From contig DEQW01000001.1 of the NCBI GenBank assembly GCA_002360635.1, forward strand, positions 1-64,000: a DNA stretch of 64,000 nt, in the 5' to 3' direction. Under the pieces are notes generated by a model. The model worked only from the letters and a program-made list of their open reading frames with translations. It had not been told where the DNA came from and searched no databases. This stretch comes from Flavobacteriaceae bacterium UBA3356. Lineage in GTDB: Bacteria > Bacteroidota > Bacteroidia > Flavobacteriales > Flavobacteriaceae. A program made the position numbers and the translations under genes. Of the stretch, positions 33,202-42,226 are shown in pieces (position 1 is the stretch's first letter; every line of letters starts with the position of its first letter).

Positions 33202-33318
33202 TTATCCTTGTCTTTGTTTGAACCTTGGGTTCTTTTTGTTAATAACATATAATCTGCCTTTTCTGCGAACTATCTTGCAGTCGGCACTTCTTTTTTTAAC
33301 GGATGCTCTTACTTTCAT
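33202..33318 (-). CDS. rpmJ: 50S ribosomal protein L36, zinc-free form
   Basis: A 38-residue protein (MKVRASVKKRSADCKIVRRK then a basic tail ending RFKQRQG). Of the four zinc ligands of the classic form (C, C, C, H) only one cysteine remains, so this is the zinc-independent type seen in Bacteroidota. It lies between infA and rpsM, the usual place. Confidence 0.95.
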   Translation of the reverse strand: MKVRASVKKRSADCKIVRRKGRLYVINKKNPRFKQRQG

Positions 33319-33354
33319 CTGTTTAGTTTTTAATTAGATTAATACGAAACCGTA

Positions 33355-33570
33355 TTAGTATCTATAGGTTATACGAGCCTTAGTCAAATCGTAAGGACTC
33401 ATTTCTAATTTAACTTTATCTCCGGGTAACAATTTAATATAGTGCATACGCATTTTACCCGAAATATGCGCAGTTACAATATGACCGTTTTCCAATTCCA
33501 CTCTAAACATTGCATTAGACAATGCTTCTACAATTGTTCCGTCTTGTTCTATTGGGGGTTGTTTTGCCAT
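33355..33570 (-). CDS. infA: Translation initiation factor IF-1
   Basis: A 71-residue OB-fold (S1-like) protein that binds the A site during initiation. Seen: 'GTIVEALSNAMFRVELENGH', 'GKMRMHYIKLLPGDKVKLEMSPYDLTKARI' in part. It starts 3 nt after the secY stop. adk and map, which often sit between secY and infA in other bacteria, are missing here. Confidence 0.97.
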   Translation of the reverse strand: MAKQPPIEQDGTIVEALSNAMFRVELENGHIVTAHISGKMRMHYIKLLPGDKVKLEMSPYDLTKARITYRY

Positions 33571-33573
33571 AAT

Positions 33574-34923
33574 TTATGCTACTGCTTTTCTGTTTTTACC
33601 TGTTTTCATTAAACCATCATAATGACGATTTAATAAGTATGAATTAACTTGTTGCATAGTATCGATTGCTACACCTACCATAATTAATAGTGATGTACCA
33701 CCGTAAAATAATGCCCATCCTTGTTGGATTCCCATAAACTTAACAACAAAAGCAGGAAATACTGCTATTAATGCTAAGAATACTGAACCTGGCAAGGTTA
33801 TTTGAGACATGATTCTATCTAAATATTCTCCAGTTTCTCCTCCAGGCTTAATACCAGGAATAAAACCTCCACTACGCTTAAGATCATCTGCCATTTTATT
33901 TGTAGGCACTGTAATTGCCGTATAAAAATATGTAAAGATAATGATCAACGCTGCAAATACAATATTGTACCATAATCCAAATATATCACTGAAGGCAGCT
34001 TGTACCGATTGTGCCACATTGCTATCTGAAAACATAGAGATGCTTGCGATTGCAGAAGGTACAAACATAATTGCCTGTGCAAATATAATAGGCATTACTC
34101 CTGAAGCATTAAGCTTTAACGGAATAAATTGCCGAGCACCAAATATATTTTTCTCATATCCTCCGCTAGCGGTCCTTCTTGCATATTGTACTGGTATTTT
34201 TCTCACTGCCATTACCAACATAACCGAAGCAAGGATAATAACAAACCAGATTACCAATTCAATTAAAATCATAATCAAACCACCATTCGACTCTAATACT
34301 CTAGAGGCAAACTCTTGTGCAAATGATTGTGGTAACGTTGCAATAATACCCACCATAATTAATATAGAGATACCATTACCAACACCTTTATCAGTTATTT
34401 TTTCACCCAACCACATTGCAAATATGGTACCAGTAACTAGAATAATTACCGAAGAAATATAAAACATAGGTGTTTGGCCTAATATAAATGCTTCAGTAGG
34501 TACTCCTAAAGCTGGAAGACCTGCCAAATAACTAGGTGCTTGAACCAAACAAATACCGATGGTTAACCAACGGGTAATTTGAGTGATTTTCTTTCTTCCG
34601 CTTTCACCTTCTTTCTGTAATTTTTGTAGATAAGGTACTGCTATCTGCATTAATTGAACCACAATGGAAGCTGAAATGTAAGGCATAATACCCAAAGCAA
34701 AAACAGAAGCATTGGCAAACGCCCCTCCTGTAAATGCATTTAACAGACCACCAAGCCCAGAGTCAAAATTACCGGCAAAACTGCCTAATTGTGAAGCATC
34801 TATTCCTGGTAATACCACTTGTGCACCAAAACGGTACACTAAAAGAAGACCCAACGTAAGCATAATTCTATTACGAAGTTCTTCTATCTTCCAAATATTT
34901 TTTAAGGTATCAATAAATTTCAT
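33574..34923 (-). CDS. secY: Preprotein translocase subunit SecY
   Basis: A 449-residue channel subunit with ten transmembrane helices. The family blocks are present: 'LGIMPYISASIVVQLM' near helix 2, the large cytoplasmic loop 'VQYARR' and the 'PGIKPGGETGEYLDRI' loop before the last helices. Works with SecE, SecG and SecA to export proteins across the inner membrane. It lies behind rplO as in the standard spc order. Confidence 0.97.
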   Translation of the reverse strand: MKFIDTLKNIWKIEELRNRIMLTLGLLLVYRFGAQVVLPGIDASQLGSFAGNFDSGLGGLLNAFTGGAFANASVFALGIMPYISASIVVQLMQIAVPYLQKLQKEGESGRKKITQITRWLTIGICLVQAPSYLAGLPALGVPTEAFILGQTPMFYISSVIILVTGTIFAMWLGEKITDKGVGNGISILIMVGIIATLPQSFAQEFASRVLESNGGLIMILIELVIWFVIILASVMLVMAVRKIPVQYARRTASGGYEKNIFGARQFIPLKLNASGVMPIIFAQAIMFVPSAIASISMFSDSNVAQSVQAAFSDIFGLWYNIVFAALIIIFTYFYTAITVPTNKMADDLKRSGGFIPGIKPGGETGEYLDRIMSQITLPGSVFLALIAVFPAFVVKFMGIQQGWALFYGGTSLLIMVGVAIDTMQQVNSYLLNRHYDGLMKTGKNRKAVA

Positions 34924-34936
34924 CCTTATCTTAAAA

Positions 34937-35389
34937 TTATAGGGTTACTACTTCACCACCAGCAGCTTCAATAGCTTCTTTTGCTGAGGCAGTAAACTTA
35001 TGAGCAGATACTTTTAATTTTGCTTTTAACTCTCCTCTTCCTAAAATCTTCACCATTTCGTTTTTGCCAGCAAGACCTAAACTCATTAAAGTTTCAAAGT
35101 CTACAGTATCTTTTATTTTTTTGTCATCTACCAACTGTTGCAATGTATCAACATTTATACCTTGATACTCTTTACGGTTGATGTTTGTAAACCCAAATTT
35201 AGGCACACGACGTTGAATAGGCATTTGCCCTCCTTCAAACCCAATCTTTTTGGAGTATCCAGAACGAGACTTTGCTCCTTTGTGACCACGAGTCGCAGTA
35301 CCACCTTTACCAGAAGCTTGTCCACGCCCAACGCGTTTCCCTTCTTTGTGAGTTGAACCTTTTGCAGGTTTTAAGTTACTTAATTCCAT
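34937..35389 (-). CDS. rplO: 50S ribosomal protein L15
   Basis: A 150-residue late-assembling large-subunit protein. The Gly/Arg-rich N-terminal arm (GRGQASGKGGTATRGHKG) threads into 23S rRNA. The C-terminal globular part ends GGEVVTL. Between rpmD and secY. Confidence 0.97.
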   Translation of the reverse strand: MELSNLKPAKGSTHKEGKRVGRGQASGKGGTATRGHKGAKSRSGYSKKIGFEGGQMPIQRRVPKFGFTNINRKEYQGINVDTLQQLVDDKKIKDTVDFETLMSLGLAGKNEMVKILGRGELKAKLKVSAHKFTASAKEAIEAAGGEVVTL

Positions 35390-35399
35390 TTTGTATATC

Positions 35400-35579
35400 T
35401 TAAACAGTTTCTACCGAAACTAAATGTTTCACTTTATTTACCATACCAAGAATGTTTGGCGTGTCTTCGTGCTCTACTGTTTGACCCATTTTACGAAGGC
35501 CTAACGCTTCAAGCGTTCTCTTTTGGTTTTGCGTACGATTAATCTCGCTGCGTACCTTTGTTACTTTTATTTTTGCCAT
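35400..35579 (-). CDS. rpmD: 50S ribosomal protein L30
   Basis: A 59-residue protein with the ferredoxin-like L30 fold: it starts MAKIKVTKVRSEINRT, has LGLRKMGQ and ends with 'GMVNKVKHLVSVE'. Ten nt before rplO, 12 nt after rpsE, the usual spc position. Confidence 0.95.
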   Translation of the reverse strand: MAKIKVTKVRSEINRTQNQKRTLEALGLRKMGQTVEHEDTPNILGMVNKVKHLVSVETV

Positions 35580-35591
35580 GTTCTTCAGTAT

Positions 35592-36116
35592 TTATCCTTT
35601 ATACAATTTTTCCAAAGTAATACCACGTTGCTTGGCTACTGTTTCTGCACTGCGCAATTGCAATAAAGCATCAAATGTTGCTTTTACTACATTATGCGGA
35701 TTAGAAGATCCTTGAGATTTAGACAATACATCGTGAACCCCTACAGCCTCTAATACAGCACGTACCGCACCACCAGCGATCAAACCGGTACCAGGAGCAG
35801 CTGGTAATAAATTTACACGCGCACCGGCATACTTACCTTTTTGTTCGTGTGGAAGTGTTACCTTATTTAAAGGAATACGTACCAAATTTTTCTTGGCATC
35901 TTCAATACCTTTCGCTATTGCACTGGCAACATCCTTAGATTTACCAAGGCCTTGGCCTACTACGCCATTTTCATCACCAACTACAACAATGGCAGAAAAT
36001 CCAAATGCTCTACCACCCTTAGTTACTTTAGTTACACGTTGTACACCTACCAAACGGTCTTTTAGGTCAAGACCTCCGGGTTTTACTGTTTCTACGTTTT
36101 TATAATCTTGATACAT
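35592..36116 (-). CDS. rpsE: 30S ribosomal protein S5
   Basis: A 174-residue protein at the mRNA entry site that supports decoding accuracy. The double-stranded-RNA-binding-like N-terminal domain (LVGVQRVTKVTKGGRAFGFSA in part) and the C-terminal S5 domain (GTGLIAGGAVRAVLEAVGV) are intact. Between rplR and rpmD. Confidence 0.97.
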   Translation of the reverse strand: MYQDYKNVETVKPGGLDLKDRLVGVQRVTKVTKGGRAFGFSAIVVVGDENGVVGQGLGKSKDVASAIAKGIEDAKKNLVRIPLNKVTLPHEQKGKYAGARVNLLPAAPGTGLIAGGAVRAVLEAVGVHDVLSKSQGSSNPHNVVKATFDALLQLRSAETVAKQRGITLEKLYKG

Positions 36117-36121
36117 ATTTC

Positions 36122-36478
36122 TTAAAATTTAAGACCGCCTTCGCGAGCGCCTTCAGCTAATGATTTTACTCTTCCGTGATACAGGTAGCCGCCACGATCA
36201 AATGCTACGGCTTCTACACCAGCTTTTTGAGCTTTCTCAGCGATTGCCTTTCCTACTAATTTTGCAGCTTCAGTTTTATCAACTTTCGAAGCGTCAATAT
36301 CTTTATCTCTTGAAGATGCAGCAGAAATGGTAACTCCATTTACATCGTCAATAAGTTGCGCATAAATCTCTTTGTTGCTTCGGAAAATAGCCAAACGCGG
36401 ACGTTCTGCTGTTCCTGAAACAGTCTTTCTGATTCTGAAACGAATTCGTTCCCTTCTATCTGTTTTTGATAATGCCAT
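36122..36478 (-). CDS. rplR: 50S ribosomal protein L18
   Basis: A 118-residue protein binding 5S rRNA and linking it to the large subunit. Typical blocks: 'RRERIRFRIRKTVSGTAERPRL' in part, then the C-terminal FDRGGYLYHGRVKSLAEGAREGG. 5 nt before rpsE. Confidence 0.97.
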   Translation of the reverse strand: MALSKTDRRERIRFRIRKTVSGTAERPRLAIFRSNKEIYAQLIDDVNGVTISAASSRDKDIDASKVDKTEAAKLVGKAIAEKAQKAGVEAVAFDRGGYLYHGRVKSLAEGAREGGLKF

Positions 36479-36489
36479 AACGTTATATC

Positions 36490-37032
36490 TTATGCAGATT
36501 TACCTGCTTTTCTTCTTATTTGTTCACCTACAAACTTGATACCTTTTCCTTTGTAAGGTTCTGGCTTACGGAAACCACGAATTTTCGCAGCTACTTGACC
36601 AACAAGTTGTTTGTCGTGTGATGTTAATTTTACTTTTGGATTTTTACCTTTTTCAGAAATTGTTTCAACTTTTACTTCTGGAGCAATGTCCATAACAATA
36701 TTATGTGAAAAACCAACGGCCAAATCCAATTTTTGCCCTTGGTTACTGGCGCGGTATCCTACACCTACCAGTTCAAGTTCTTTAGTCCATCCGTTTGTTA
36801 CTCCTTCAATCATATTATTGATTAAGGCTCTGTACAAACCGTGTTTTGCTTTGTGATCTTTTCCTTCAGTAGGACGTTCCAAAACGATGGTTCCATCTTC
36901 GTCTTTAATTGTTATTTCAGAAAATTCCTGAGATAACTCACCTAATTTACCTTTAACGGTAACTACGTTATCTTTAACTTCTACTGTTACACCATCTGGA
37001 ATGGCTACCGGGCTTTTACCTATTCTTGACAT
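36490..37032 (-). CDS. rplF: 50S ribosomal protein L6
   Basis: A 180-residue protein with two repeated L6 domains, close to the factor-binding site. It starts MSRIGKSPVAIPDGV and carries the C-terminal signature 'KPEPYKGKGIKF'. Spacing to rplR is 11 nt. Confidence 0.97.
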   Translation of the reverse strand: MSRIGKSPVAIPDGVTVEVKDNVVTVKGKLGELSQEFSEITIKDEDGTIVLERPTEGKDHKAKHGLYRALINNMIEGVTNGWTKELELVGVGYRASNQGQKLDLAVGFSHNIVMDIAPEVKVETISEKGKNPKVKLTSHDKQLVGQVAAKIRGFRKPEPYKGKGIKFVGEQIRRKAGKSA

Positions 37033-37047
37033 CTCTTAGTCTTTATT

Positions 37048-37449
37048 TTAGTATACGTAGCACAATACTTCACCACCAACGTTCTTTTCTTGAGCTTGCT
37101 TTCCTGTCATTACTCCGTGAGAAGTAGAAACAATTGCAATACCCAAACCATTTAAGATACGTGGAATGTCCGAAGAACTTGCATATTTACGTAAACCTGG
37201 TTTACTAATTCTTTGAATCTTTTTAATTACCGGATCTTTTGTAAGCTTATCATACTTTAAAGCGATCTTGATAGTGCCTTGTGGGCCTTTATCGTCTTCA
37301 AATTTATAGCTTAAGATATACCCTTGGTCAAACAAGATCTTTGTGATCTCTTTTTTAAGGTTTGACGCTGGTATCTCTACAACGCGGTGTCCTGCCTTTA
37401 CGGCGTTTCTAACTCTTGTTAGAAAATCTGATATTGGATCTATATTCAT
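37048..37449 (-). CDS. rpsH: 30S ribosomal protein S8
   Basis: A 133-residue primary 16S rRNA-binding protein of the central domain. The C-terminal signature 'STSHGVMTGKQAQEKNVGGE' is intact. In E. coli S8 represses the spc genes by binding near rplE; a comparable site was not looked for in detail here. Confidence 0.97.
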   Translation of the reverse strand: MNIDPISDFLTRVRNAVKAGHRVVEIPASNLKKEITKILFDQGYILSYKFEDDKGPQGTIKIALKYDKLTKDPVIKKIQRISKPGLRKYASSSDIPRILNGLGIAIVSTSHGVMTGKQAQEKNVGGEVLCYVY

Positions 37450-37508
37450 TTTTAGTTATTTACGATAGTGGTTTTTGGTATTCCCAAACCTACTAACTGT
37501 TTATGTTG

Positions 37509-37778
37509 TTACCAACTTGCTTTTCTAACACCAGGGATTAAACCATTGTTTGCCATTTCACGGAACATTACACGTGAAATTCCAAATTGTCTCATATACC
37601 CTTTTGGTCGTCCGGTCAATTTACAACGGTTGTGCAAACGTACTGGTGAAGAGTTTGCAGGTAATTTTTGTAAACCTTCCCAATCGCCAGCTTCTTTTAA
37701 AGCTTTGCGTTTTTCAGCATACTTTTTTACCATTTTTTGTCTCTTAACCTCACGGGCTTTCATTGATTCTTTAGCCAT
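37509..37778 (-). CDS. rpsN: 30S ribosomal protein S14, long zinc-free form
   Basis: An 89-residue small-subunit head protein. The C-terminal block 'RCKLTGRPKGYMRQFGISR' is typical. The CxxC pairs of the short zinc-binding form are missing, so this is the long zinc-independent type. Between rplE (1 nt) and rpsH. Confidence 0.97.
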   Translation of the reverse strand: MAKESMKAREVKRQKMVKKYAEKRKALKEAGDWEGLQKLPANSSPVRLHNRCKLTGRPKGYMRQFGISRVMFREMANNGLIPGVRKASW

Positions 37779-37779
37779 C

Positions 37780-38331
37780 TTAGTTCTTTTTAAAAGGTAT
37801 TCCTAGTTCTGTTAGTAATGATTTCGCTTCTTTATCGGTTTCAGCGGAAGTTACAAAGGTAATATTCATACCTTCAATCTTCTTGATTTTATCGATATTG
37901 ATTTCTGGGAAGATAATCTGTTCAGTTATTCCTAATGAATAATTTCCTCTTCCGTCAAAACCAGTTGCGTTGATTCCGTTAAAATCACGTACGTTAGGCA
38001 ATGCACTTGTAATAAGTCTATCTAAAAACTCGTACATACGCTCTCCACGTAAGGTAACTTTCGCACCAATAGGCATTCCTTTTCTAAGTTTAAAAGTGGC
38101 AACATCTTTCTTTGAAATTGTTGCTACAGCTTTTTGCCCTGTGATTTTTGTTAATTCGTCTACGGAATACTCGATCAATTTTTTATCGGCTACGGCAGCT
38201 CCAACTCCACGAGACACAACAATGCGTTCTAGTTTTGGAACTTGCATTACGTTTGTGTAACCAAATTCATCTGTAAGGGCGTTTACTACTTTGCCCTTGT
38301 ACTCTTCTTTAAGTCTTGGTGTATATGCCAT
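37780..38331 (-). CDS. rplE: 50S ribosomal protein L5
   Basis: A 183-residue 5S rRNA-binding protein of the central protuberance, contacting S13 and P-site tRNA. Seen: 'NVMQVPKLERIVVSRGVG', 'VTLRGERMYEFLDRLI', 'GITEQIIFPEI'. 2 nt after rplX. Confidence 0.97.
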   Translation of the reverse strand: MAYTPRLKEEYKGKVVNALTDEFGYTNVMQVPKLERIVVSRGVGAAVADKKLIEYSVDELTKITGQKAVATISKKDVATFKLRKGMPIGAKVTLRGERMYEFLDRLITSALPNVRDFNGINATGFDGRGNYSLGITEQIIFPEINIDKIKKIEGMNITFVTSAETDKEAKSLLTELGIPFKKN

Positions 38332-38333
38332 AA

Positions 38334-38648
38334 CTATAATACTTGATTTGATTTTTTAGCAAATCGTACTTTCTTTCCATCTTCCATTCTATAACCTACT
38401 CGTGTTGCTTTTCCACTTTTAGGATCTATCAATGATAGGTTTGAAATGTGAATAGGAGCTTCTTTTTCGGAAATTCCACCTTGAGGGTTTGCCGCACTTG
38501 GCTTCTCATGTTTCTTTACCGTGTTTACTCCTTCTACTATTGCTTTGTTTTTGTCAAGCATTACCTTCATCACTTTACCTTCTGAGCCTTTGTGCTCTCC
38601 GGCAGTAACTACTACTGTATCGCCTGATTTTATTTTAAGCTTTGCCAT
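38334..38648 (-). CDS. rplX: 50S ribosomal protein L24
   Basis: A 104-residue assembly-initiator protein with an N-terminal KOW motif (GDTVVVTAGEHKGSEGKV) that binds the 5' part of 23S rRNA. Between rplN and rplE. Confidence 0.97.
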   Translation of the reverse strand: MAKLKIKSGDTVVVTAGEHKGSEGKVMKVMLDKNKAIVEGVNTVKKHEKPSAANPQGGISEKEAPIHISNLSLIDPKSGKATRVGYRMEDGKKVRFAKKSNQVL

Positions 38649-38659
38649 CTTATTATCTA

Positions 38660-39028
38660 TTATAGCACTTCTGGTGCTAATGATACTATTTTCATAAATT
38701 GTCTGTCACGAAGCTCTCTGGCCACAGGACCGAAAACACGTGTTCCTCTCATTTCCCCTTGAGGGCCTAAAAGTACACAGGCGTTATCGTCGAAACGGAT
38801 ATATGATCCATCTGGTCGTCTAACTTCTTTCACGGTACGTACCACTACTGCTGTAGAAACGGCACCTTTTTTAATGTTTCCGTTAGGGGTAGCTTCTTTT
38901 ACTGAAACTACAATTTTGTCCCCAATGGAAGCATATCTCTTTTTTGTACCGCCTAACACACGGATGGTAAGCACTTCCTTAGCACCGGTGTTGTCTGCTA
39001 CTCTAAGTCTTGATTCTTGCTGTATCAT
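38660..39028 (-). CDS. rplN: 50S ribosomal protein L14
   Basis: A 122-residue protein forming intersubunit contacts with 16S rRNA. Starts with 'MIQQESRLRVADNTGAKEV' and ends with the usual 'ELRDRQFMKIVSLAPEVL'. 2 nt after rpsQ. Confidence 0.97.
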   Translation of the reverse strand: MIQQESRLRVADNTGAKEVLTIRVLGGTKKRYASIGDKIVVSVKEATPNGNIKKGAVSTAVVVRTVKEVRRPDGSYIRFDDNACVLLGPQGEMRGTRVFGPVARELRDRQFMKIVSLAPEVL

Positions 39029-39030
39029 GA

Positions 39031-39291
39031 TTACTTCGCTCTTTCAATTATTTCTACTAATCTCCAACATTTGGTTTTACTTAAAGGTCGTGTTTCCATG
39101 ATCTTTACAGTATCTCCTTCGTTGCAGTCGTTTGTCTCATCGTGCGCTACGTATTTCTTCGTTTTTAGCACGAACTTTCCGTACATAGGGTGTTTCATTT
39201 TCTTAGTCTCAGCAACTACGATGGATTTTTCCATTTTGTTACTGGTTACTACACCTATACGTTCTTTTCTTAAATTTCTTTTTATTTCCAT
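39031..39291 (-). CDS. rpsQ: 30S ribosomal protein S17
   Basis: An 86-residue OB-fold protein binding the 5' domain of 16S rRNA. The blocks 'RIGVVTSNKMEKSIVV' and 'DTVKIMETRPLSKTKCWRLVEI' are typical. Between rpmC and rplN. Confidence 0.97.
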   Translation of the reverse strand: MEIKRNLRKERIGVVTSNKMEKSIVVAETKKMKHPMYGKFVLKTKKYVAHDETNDCNEGDTVKIMETRPLSKTKCWRLVEIIERAK

Positions 39292-39308
39292 CTTTCAGCT
39301 TCGTACTA

Positions 39309-39500
39309 TTATTGCACTTCTCTTTTAGTTAGTTCGGTCGCAATTCGAGCAATGCTTCTGCGCTGCCCTCTTAATTGAATTGGATTTTCCAACGGTGAAA
39401 TGGTATGAGCCATTTTAAGGTCTGTATATGCCTTAGTCGATTCAGCAAGTTGTTCTTGTAACTCTGCCGTTGATGCTTCTTTTATTTCTGATTGTTTCAT
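39309..39500 (-). CDS. rpmC: 50S ribosomal protein L29
   Basis: A 63-residue two-helix protein near the exit tunnel, where trigger factor and SRP dock. The C-terminal 'RRSIARIATELTKRE' helix is conserved. Between rplP and rpsQ. Confidence 0.96.
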   Translation of the reverse strand: MKQSEIKEASTAELQEQLAESTKAYTDLKMAHTISPLENPIQLRGQRRSIARIATELTKREVQ

Positions 39501-39517
39501 AGTGACAATTTCAAAAA

Positions 39518-39937
39518 TTATTCTTGATAATCTCTAGACATGATAAACTTTGTTCGTACTGGCAATTTTTGTGCTGCCAATCGTAAAGCTTCTTTAGCGG
39601 TTGCCATTGGCACACCAGAAACTTCGAACATAATTCGACCAGGTTTTACTACAGCTGCATAATATTCTACAGCACCTTTACCTTTACCCATACGTACTTC
39701 AAGAGGTTTTTTGGTAATTGGCTTATCTGGAAATATCATAATCCAGATAGAACCTTCTCTCTTCATATAACGAGTAGCGGCAATACGTGCAGCTTCTATT
39801 TGACGTGCTGTCACAAATTTTGAATCTAAAGACTTAATACCAAAGGTACCGTTAGCCAATCGGTGTCCACGACCAGCGTTGCCTTTCATGCGACCTTTTT
39901 GTTGCTTACGGTATTTTGTTCTCTTAGGTTGTAACAT
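39518..39937 (-). CDS. rplP: 50S ribosomal protein L16
   Basis: A 139-residue protein at the A-site side of the peptidyl transferase centre. Starts 'MLQPKRTKYRKQQKGRMKG' and carries the conserved 'MGKGKGAVEYYAAVVKPGRI' region. Between rpsC and rpmC. Confidence 0.97.
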   Translation of the reverse strand: MLQPKRTKYRKQQKGRMKGNAGRGHRLANGTFGIKSLDSKFVTARQIEAARIAATRYMKREGSIWIMIFPDKPITKKPLEVRMGKGKGAVEYYAAVVKPGRIMFEVSGVPMATAKEALRLAAQKLPVRTKFIMSRDYQE

Positions 39938-39955
39938 GTTCTTCTTTTTAAAAAA

Positions 39956-40669
39956 TTACTTTCTGCGACGTGATTTGTTACCACCTCGCCCGGCTCCTTT
40001 TCCACCTTTTTTGGATAAACCAACTAGTGGCGAAAGATCTCTTTTTCCATATACTTCACCTTTCATGATCCATACTTTAACACCCAACTTACCATAGGTA
40101 GTTTGAGCTTCTACTAAAGCATAATCAATATCGGCTCTAAATGTTGAAAGCGGGATACGACCATCTTTGTACGCTTCTGAACGTGCCATTTCGGCCCCAT
40201 TTAAACGTCCTGAAATTTGTATTTTAATTCCTTCAGCATTCATACGCATTGCAGCAGCGATAGCCATTTTTATTGCACGACGGTATGAAATTCTATTTTC
40301 AATTTGTCTAGCAACACTTGCTCCTACTAAATGTGCATCAAGCTCAGGTCTTTTAATCTCATGGATGTTGATCTGCACCTCTTTGCCGGTAATTTTCTTA
40401 AGCTCTTCTTTAAGCTTGTCTACTTCCTGACCTCCTTTACCGATAATAATACCGGGGCGGGCTGTGGTTATAGTAACGGTTACAAGCTTAAGGGTACGCT
40501 CAATGATTACCCTAGACACACTAGCTTTACTTAAACGAGCGTGAATGTACTTTCTAATCTTATCGTCTTCGGCCAATTTATCGCCGTAGTCGTTGCCTCC
40601 GTACCAGTTGGATTCCCATCCTCTAATGATACCTAAGCGGTTACCGATTGGATTTGTTTTCTGTCCCAT
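39956..40669 (-). CDS. rpsC: 30S ribosomal protein S3
   Basis: A 237-residue protein of the mRNA entry tunnel. A KH domain with GIIIGKGGQEVDKL is present, followed by the S3 C-terminal domain ('SGRLNGAEMARSE', 'GVKVWIMKGE'). The tail is short and basic (GGNKSRRRK). Between rplV and rplP. Confidence 0.97.
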   Translation of the reverse strand: MGQKTNPIGNRLGIIRGWESNWYGGNDYGDKLAEDDKIRKYIHARLSKASVSRVIIERTLKLVTVTITTARPGIIIGKGGQEVDKLKEELKKITGKEVQINIHEIKRPELDAHLVGASVARQIENRISYRRAIKMAIAAAMRMNAEGIKIQISGRLNGAEMARSEAYKDGRIPLSTFRADIDYALVEAQTTYGKLGVKVWIMKGEVYGKRDLSPLVGLSKKGGKGAGRGGNKSRRRK

Positions 40670-40676
40670 TTAATTA

Positions 40677-41084
40677 TTAGCTTTGTGTGTTATCGTTAGC
40701 TCCAAGTATCATTGTAACATGATTGGAACGTTTTCTAATTCTATGCGCACGACCTTGTGGTGCAGGGCGAAGTCTCTTCAACATGGTACCACTGTCTACG
40801 CGTATCTCTTTAATAAAAAGGTCTGCATCTTCTACTGAAGCATCTTCATTTTTTGCTTGCCAATTTGCAATGGCCGAAAGCAATAGTTTTTCCAAACGTC
40901 CTGACGCTTCTTTTTTGCTAAACCTTAATATATTAAGTGCTTTATTTACCTTTTCACCACGGATTAAATCTGCTACTAAACGCATTTTTCTTGGTGATGT
41001 AGGGCAATTGTTCAATTTAGCAAAGTACTGTGTTTTCTTTGCTTCCTTGATCTGTTCTGCTCTTTCTCTTTTACGAACTCCCAT
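40677..41084 (-). CDS. rplV: 50S ribosomal protein L22
   Basis: A 135-residue protein whose beta hairpin lines the exit tunnel; changes there give macrolide resistance, and the loop (GTMLKRLRPAPQGRAHRI) looks normal. Between rpsS and rpsC. Confidence 0.97.
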   Translation of the reverse strand: MGVRKRERAEQIKEAKKTQYFAKLNNCPTSPRKMRLVADLIRGEKVNKALNILRFSKKEASGRLEKLLLSAIANWQAKNEDASVEDADLFIKEIRVDSGTMLKRLRPAPQGRAHRIRKRSNHVTMILGANDNTQS

Positions 41085-41090
41085 GGCTTA

Positions 41091-41369
41091 TTATTTTTTT
41101 CCTTTGTTTTTTGCACCTGCGTGACCACGGAATGATCTTGTAGGTGAAAATTCGCCTAATTTATGTCCTACCATATTTTCAGTAACATATACCGGAACGA
41201 ATTGACGTCCATTATGCACTGCGATAGTTTGACCAACAAAATCTGGAGTTATCATTGAAGCACGAGACCAAGTTTTGATCACGGTCTTCTTATTTGAAGC
41301 CACATTTTGTTCTACTTTCTGTTCTAACTTATAGTGAACGTAAGGTCCTTTTTTTAACGATCTTGCCAT
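41091..41369 (-). CDS. rpsS: 30S ribosomal protein S19
   Basis: A 92-residue small-subunit head protein forming a complex with S13. Starts MARSLKKGPYV and has 'GHKLGEFSPTRSFRGHAG'. 3 nt after rplB. Confidence 0.97.
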   Translation of the reverse strand: MARSLKKGPYVHYKLEQKVEQNVASNKKTVIKTWSRASMITPDFVGQTIAVHNGRQFVPVYVTENMVGHKLGEFSPTRSFRGHAGAKNKGKK

Positions 41370-41372
41370 AAC

Positions 41373-42197
41373 TTATTTCTTTCTACGTTCTATAATGTAT
41401 TTATTACTTGCTTTAGTTCTCTTACGAGTCTTGTAACCTTTTGCAGGAAGCCCTTTACGAGAACGTGGGTGCCCTCCAGAAGACTTACCTTCACCACCAC
41501 CCATTGGGTGATCTACAGGGTTCATCACTACTGGTCTTGTACGAGGTCTTCTACCCAACCATCTTGTTCTACCAGCTTTACCACCTACCATAAGTTGATG
41601 ATCACTGTTAGATACAGCTCCAATTGTAGCCATACAAGTAGTTAGAATTAAACGAGTTTCCCCAGAAGGCAATTTTACGGTAGCATACTTTCCTTCTCTA
41701 GCAACAAGCTGAGCAAATGCACCAGCACTTCTAGCCATTACAGCACCTTGACCAGGACGTAATTCTATACAGGAAATAATAGTACCTAAAGGAATATTAG
41801 CAAGGGTCATTGCATTACCAATATCTGGTGTTGTTTTTTCACCTGATACGATATTTTGCCCTACTTGAAGACCGTTTTGTGCAATTACATATCGTTTTTC
41901 ACCATCTTGGTAATTAACTAATGCAATAAATGCAGTACGGTTAGGATCGTATTCAATTGTCGCAACAGTTGCAGGAACACCCTGCTTGTCGCGTTTAAAA
42001 TCGATTATTCGATATCTCTTTTTATGACCACCACCTAAATAGCGCATAGTCATCTTTCCTTGACTGTTTCTACCTCCGGACTTTTTTTTCGGAGCAAGTA
42101 AACTTTTCTCCGGCTTATCAGTTGTTATGGCGTCATACCCATTTACAACTCTAAATCGCTGTCCAGGAGTGATAGGTTTTAATTTTCTTACTGACAT
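41373..42197 (-). CDS. rplB: 50S ribosomal protein L2
   Basis: A 274-residue core protein needed for subunit joining and peptidyl transfer. The OB and SH3-like domains and the catalytic-centre signature 'NPVDHPMGGGEGKSSGGHP' are intact. Between rplW and rpsS. Confidence 0.98.
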   Translation of the reverse strand: MSVRKLKPITPGQRFRVVNGYDAITTDKPEKSLLAPKKKSGGRNSQGKMTMRYLGGGHKKRYRIIDFKRDKQGVPATVATIEYDPNRTAFIALVNYQDGEKRYVIAQNGLQVGQNIVSGEKTTPDIGNAMTLANIPLGTIISCIELRPGQGAVMARSAGAFAQLVAREGKYATVKLPSGETRLILTTCMATIGAVSNSDHQLMVGGKAGRTRWLGRRPRTRPVVMNPVDHPMGGGEGKSSGGHPRSRKGLPAKGYKTRKRTKASNKYIIERRKK

Positions 42198-42226
42198 GTT
42201 TTGTCTAATTTAATGTAAGCTTGAGC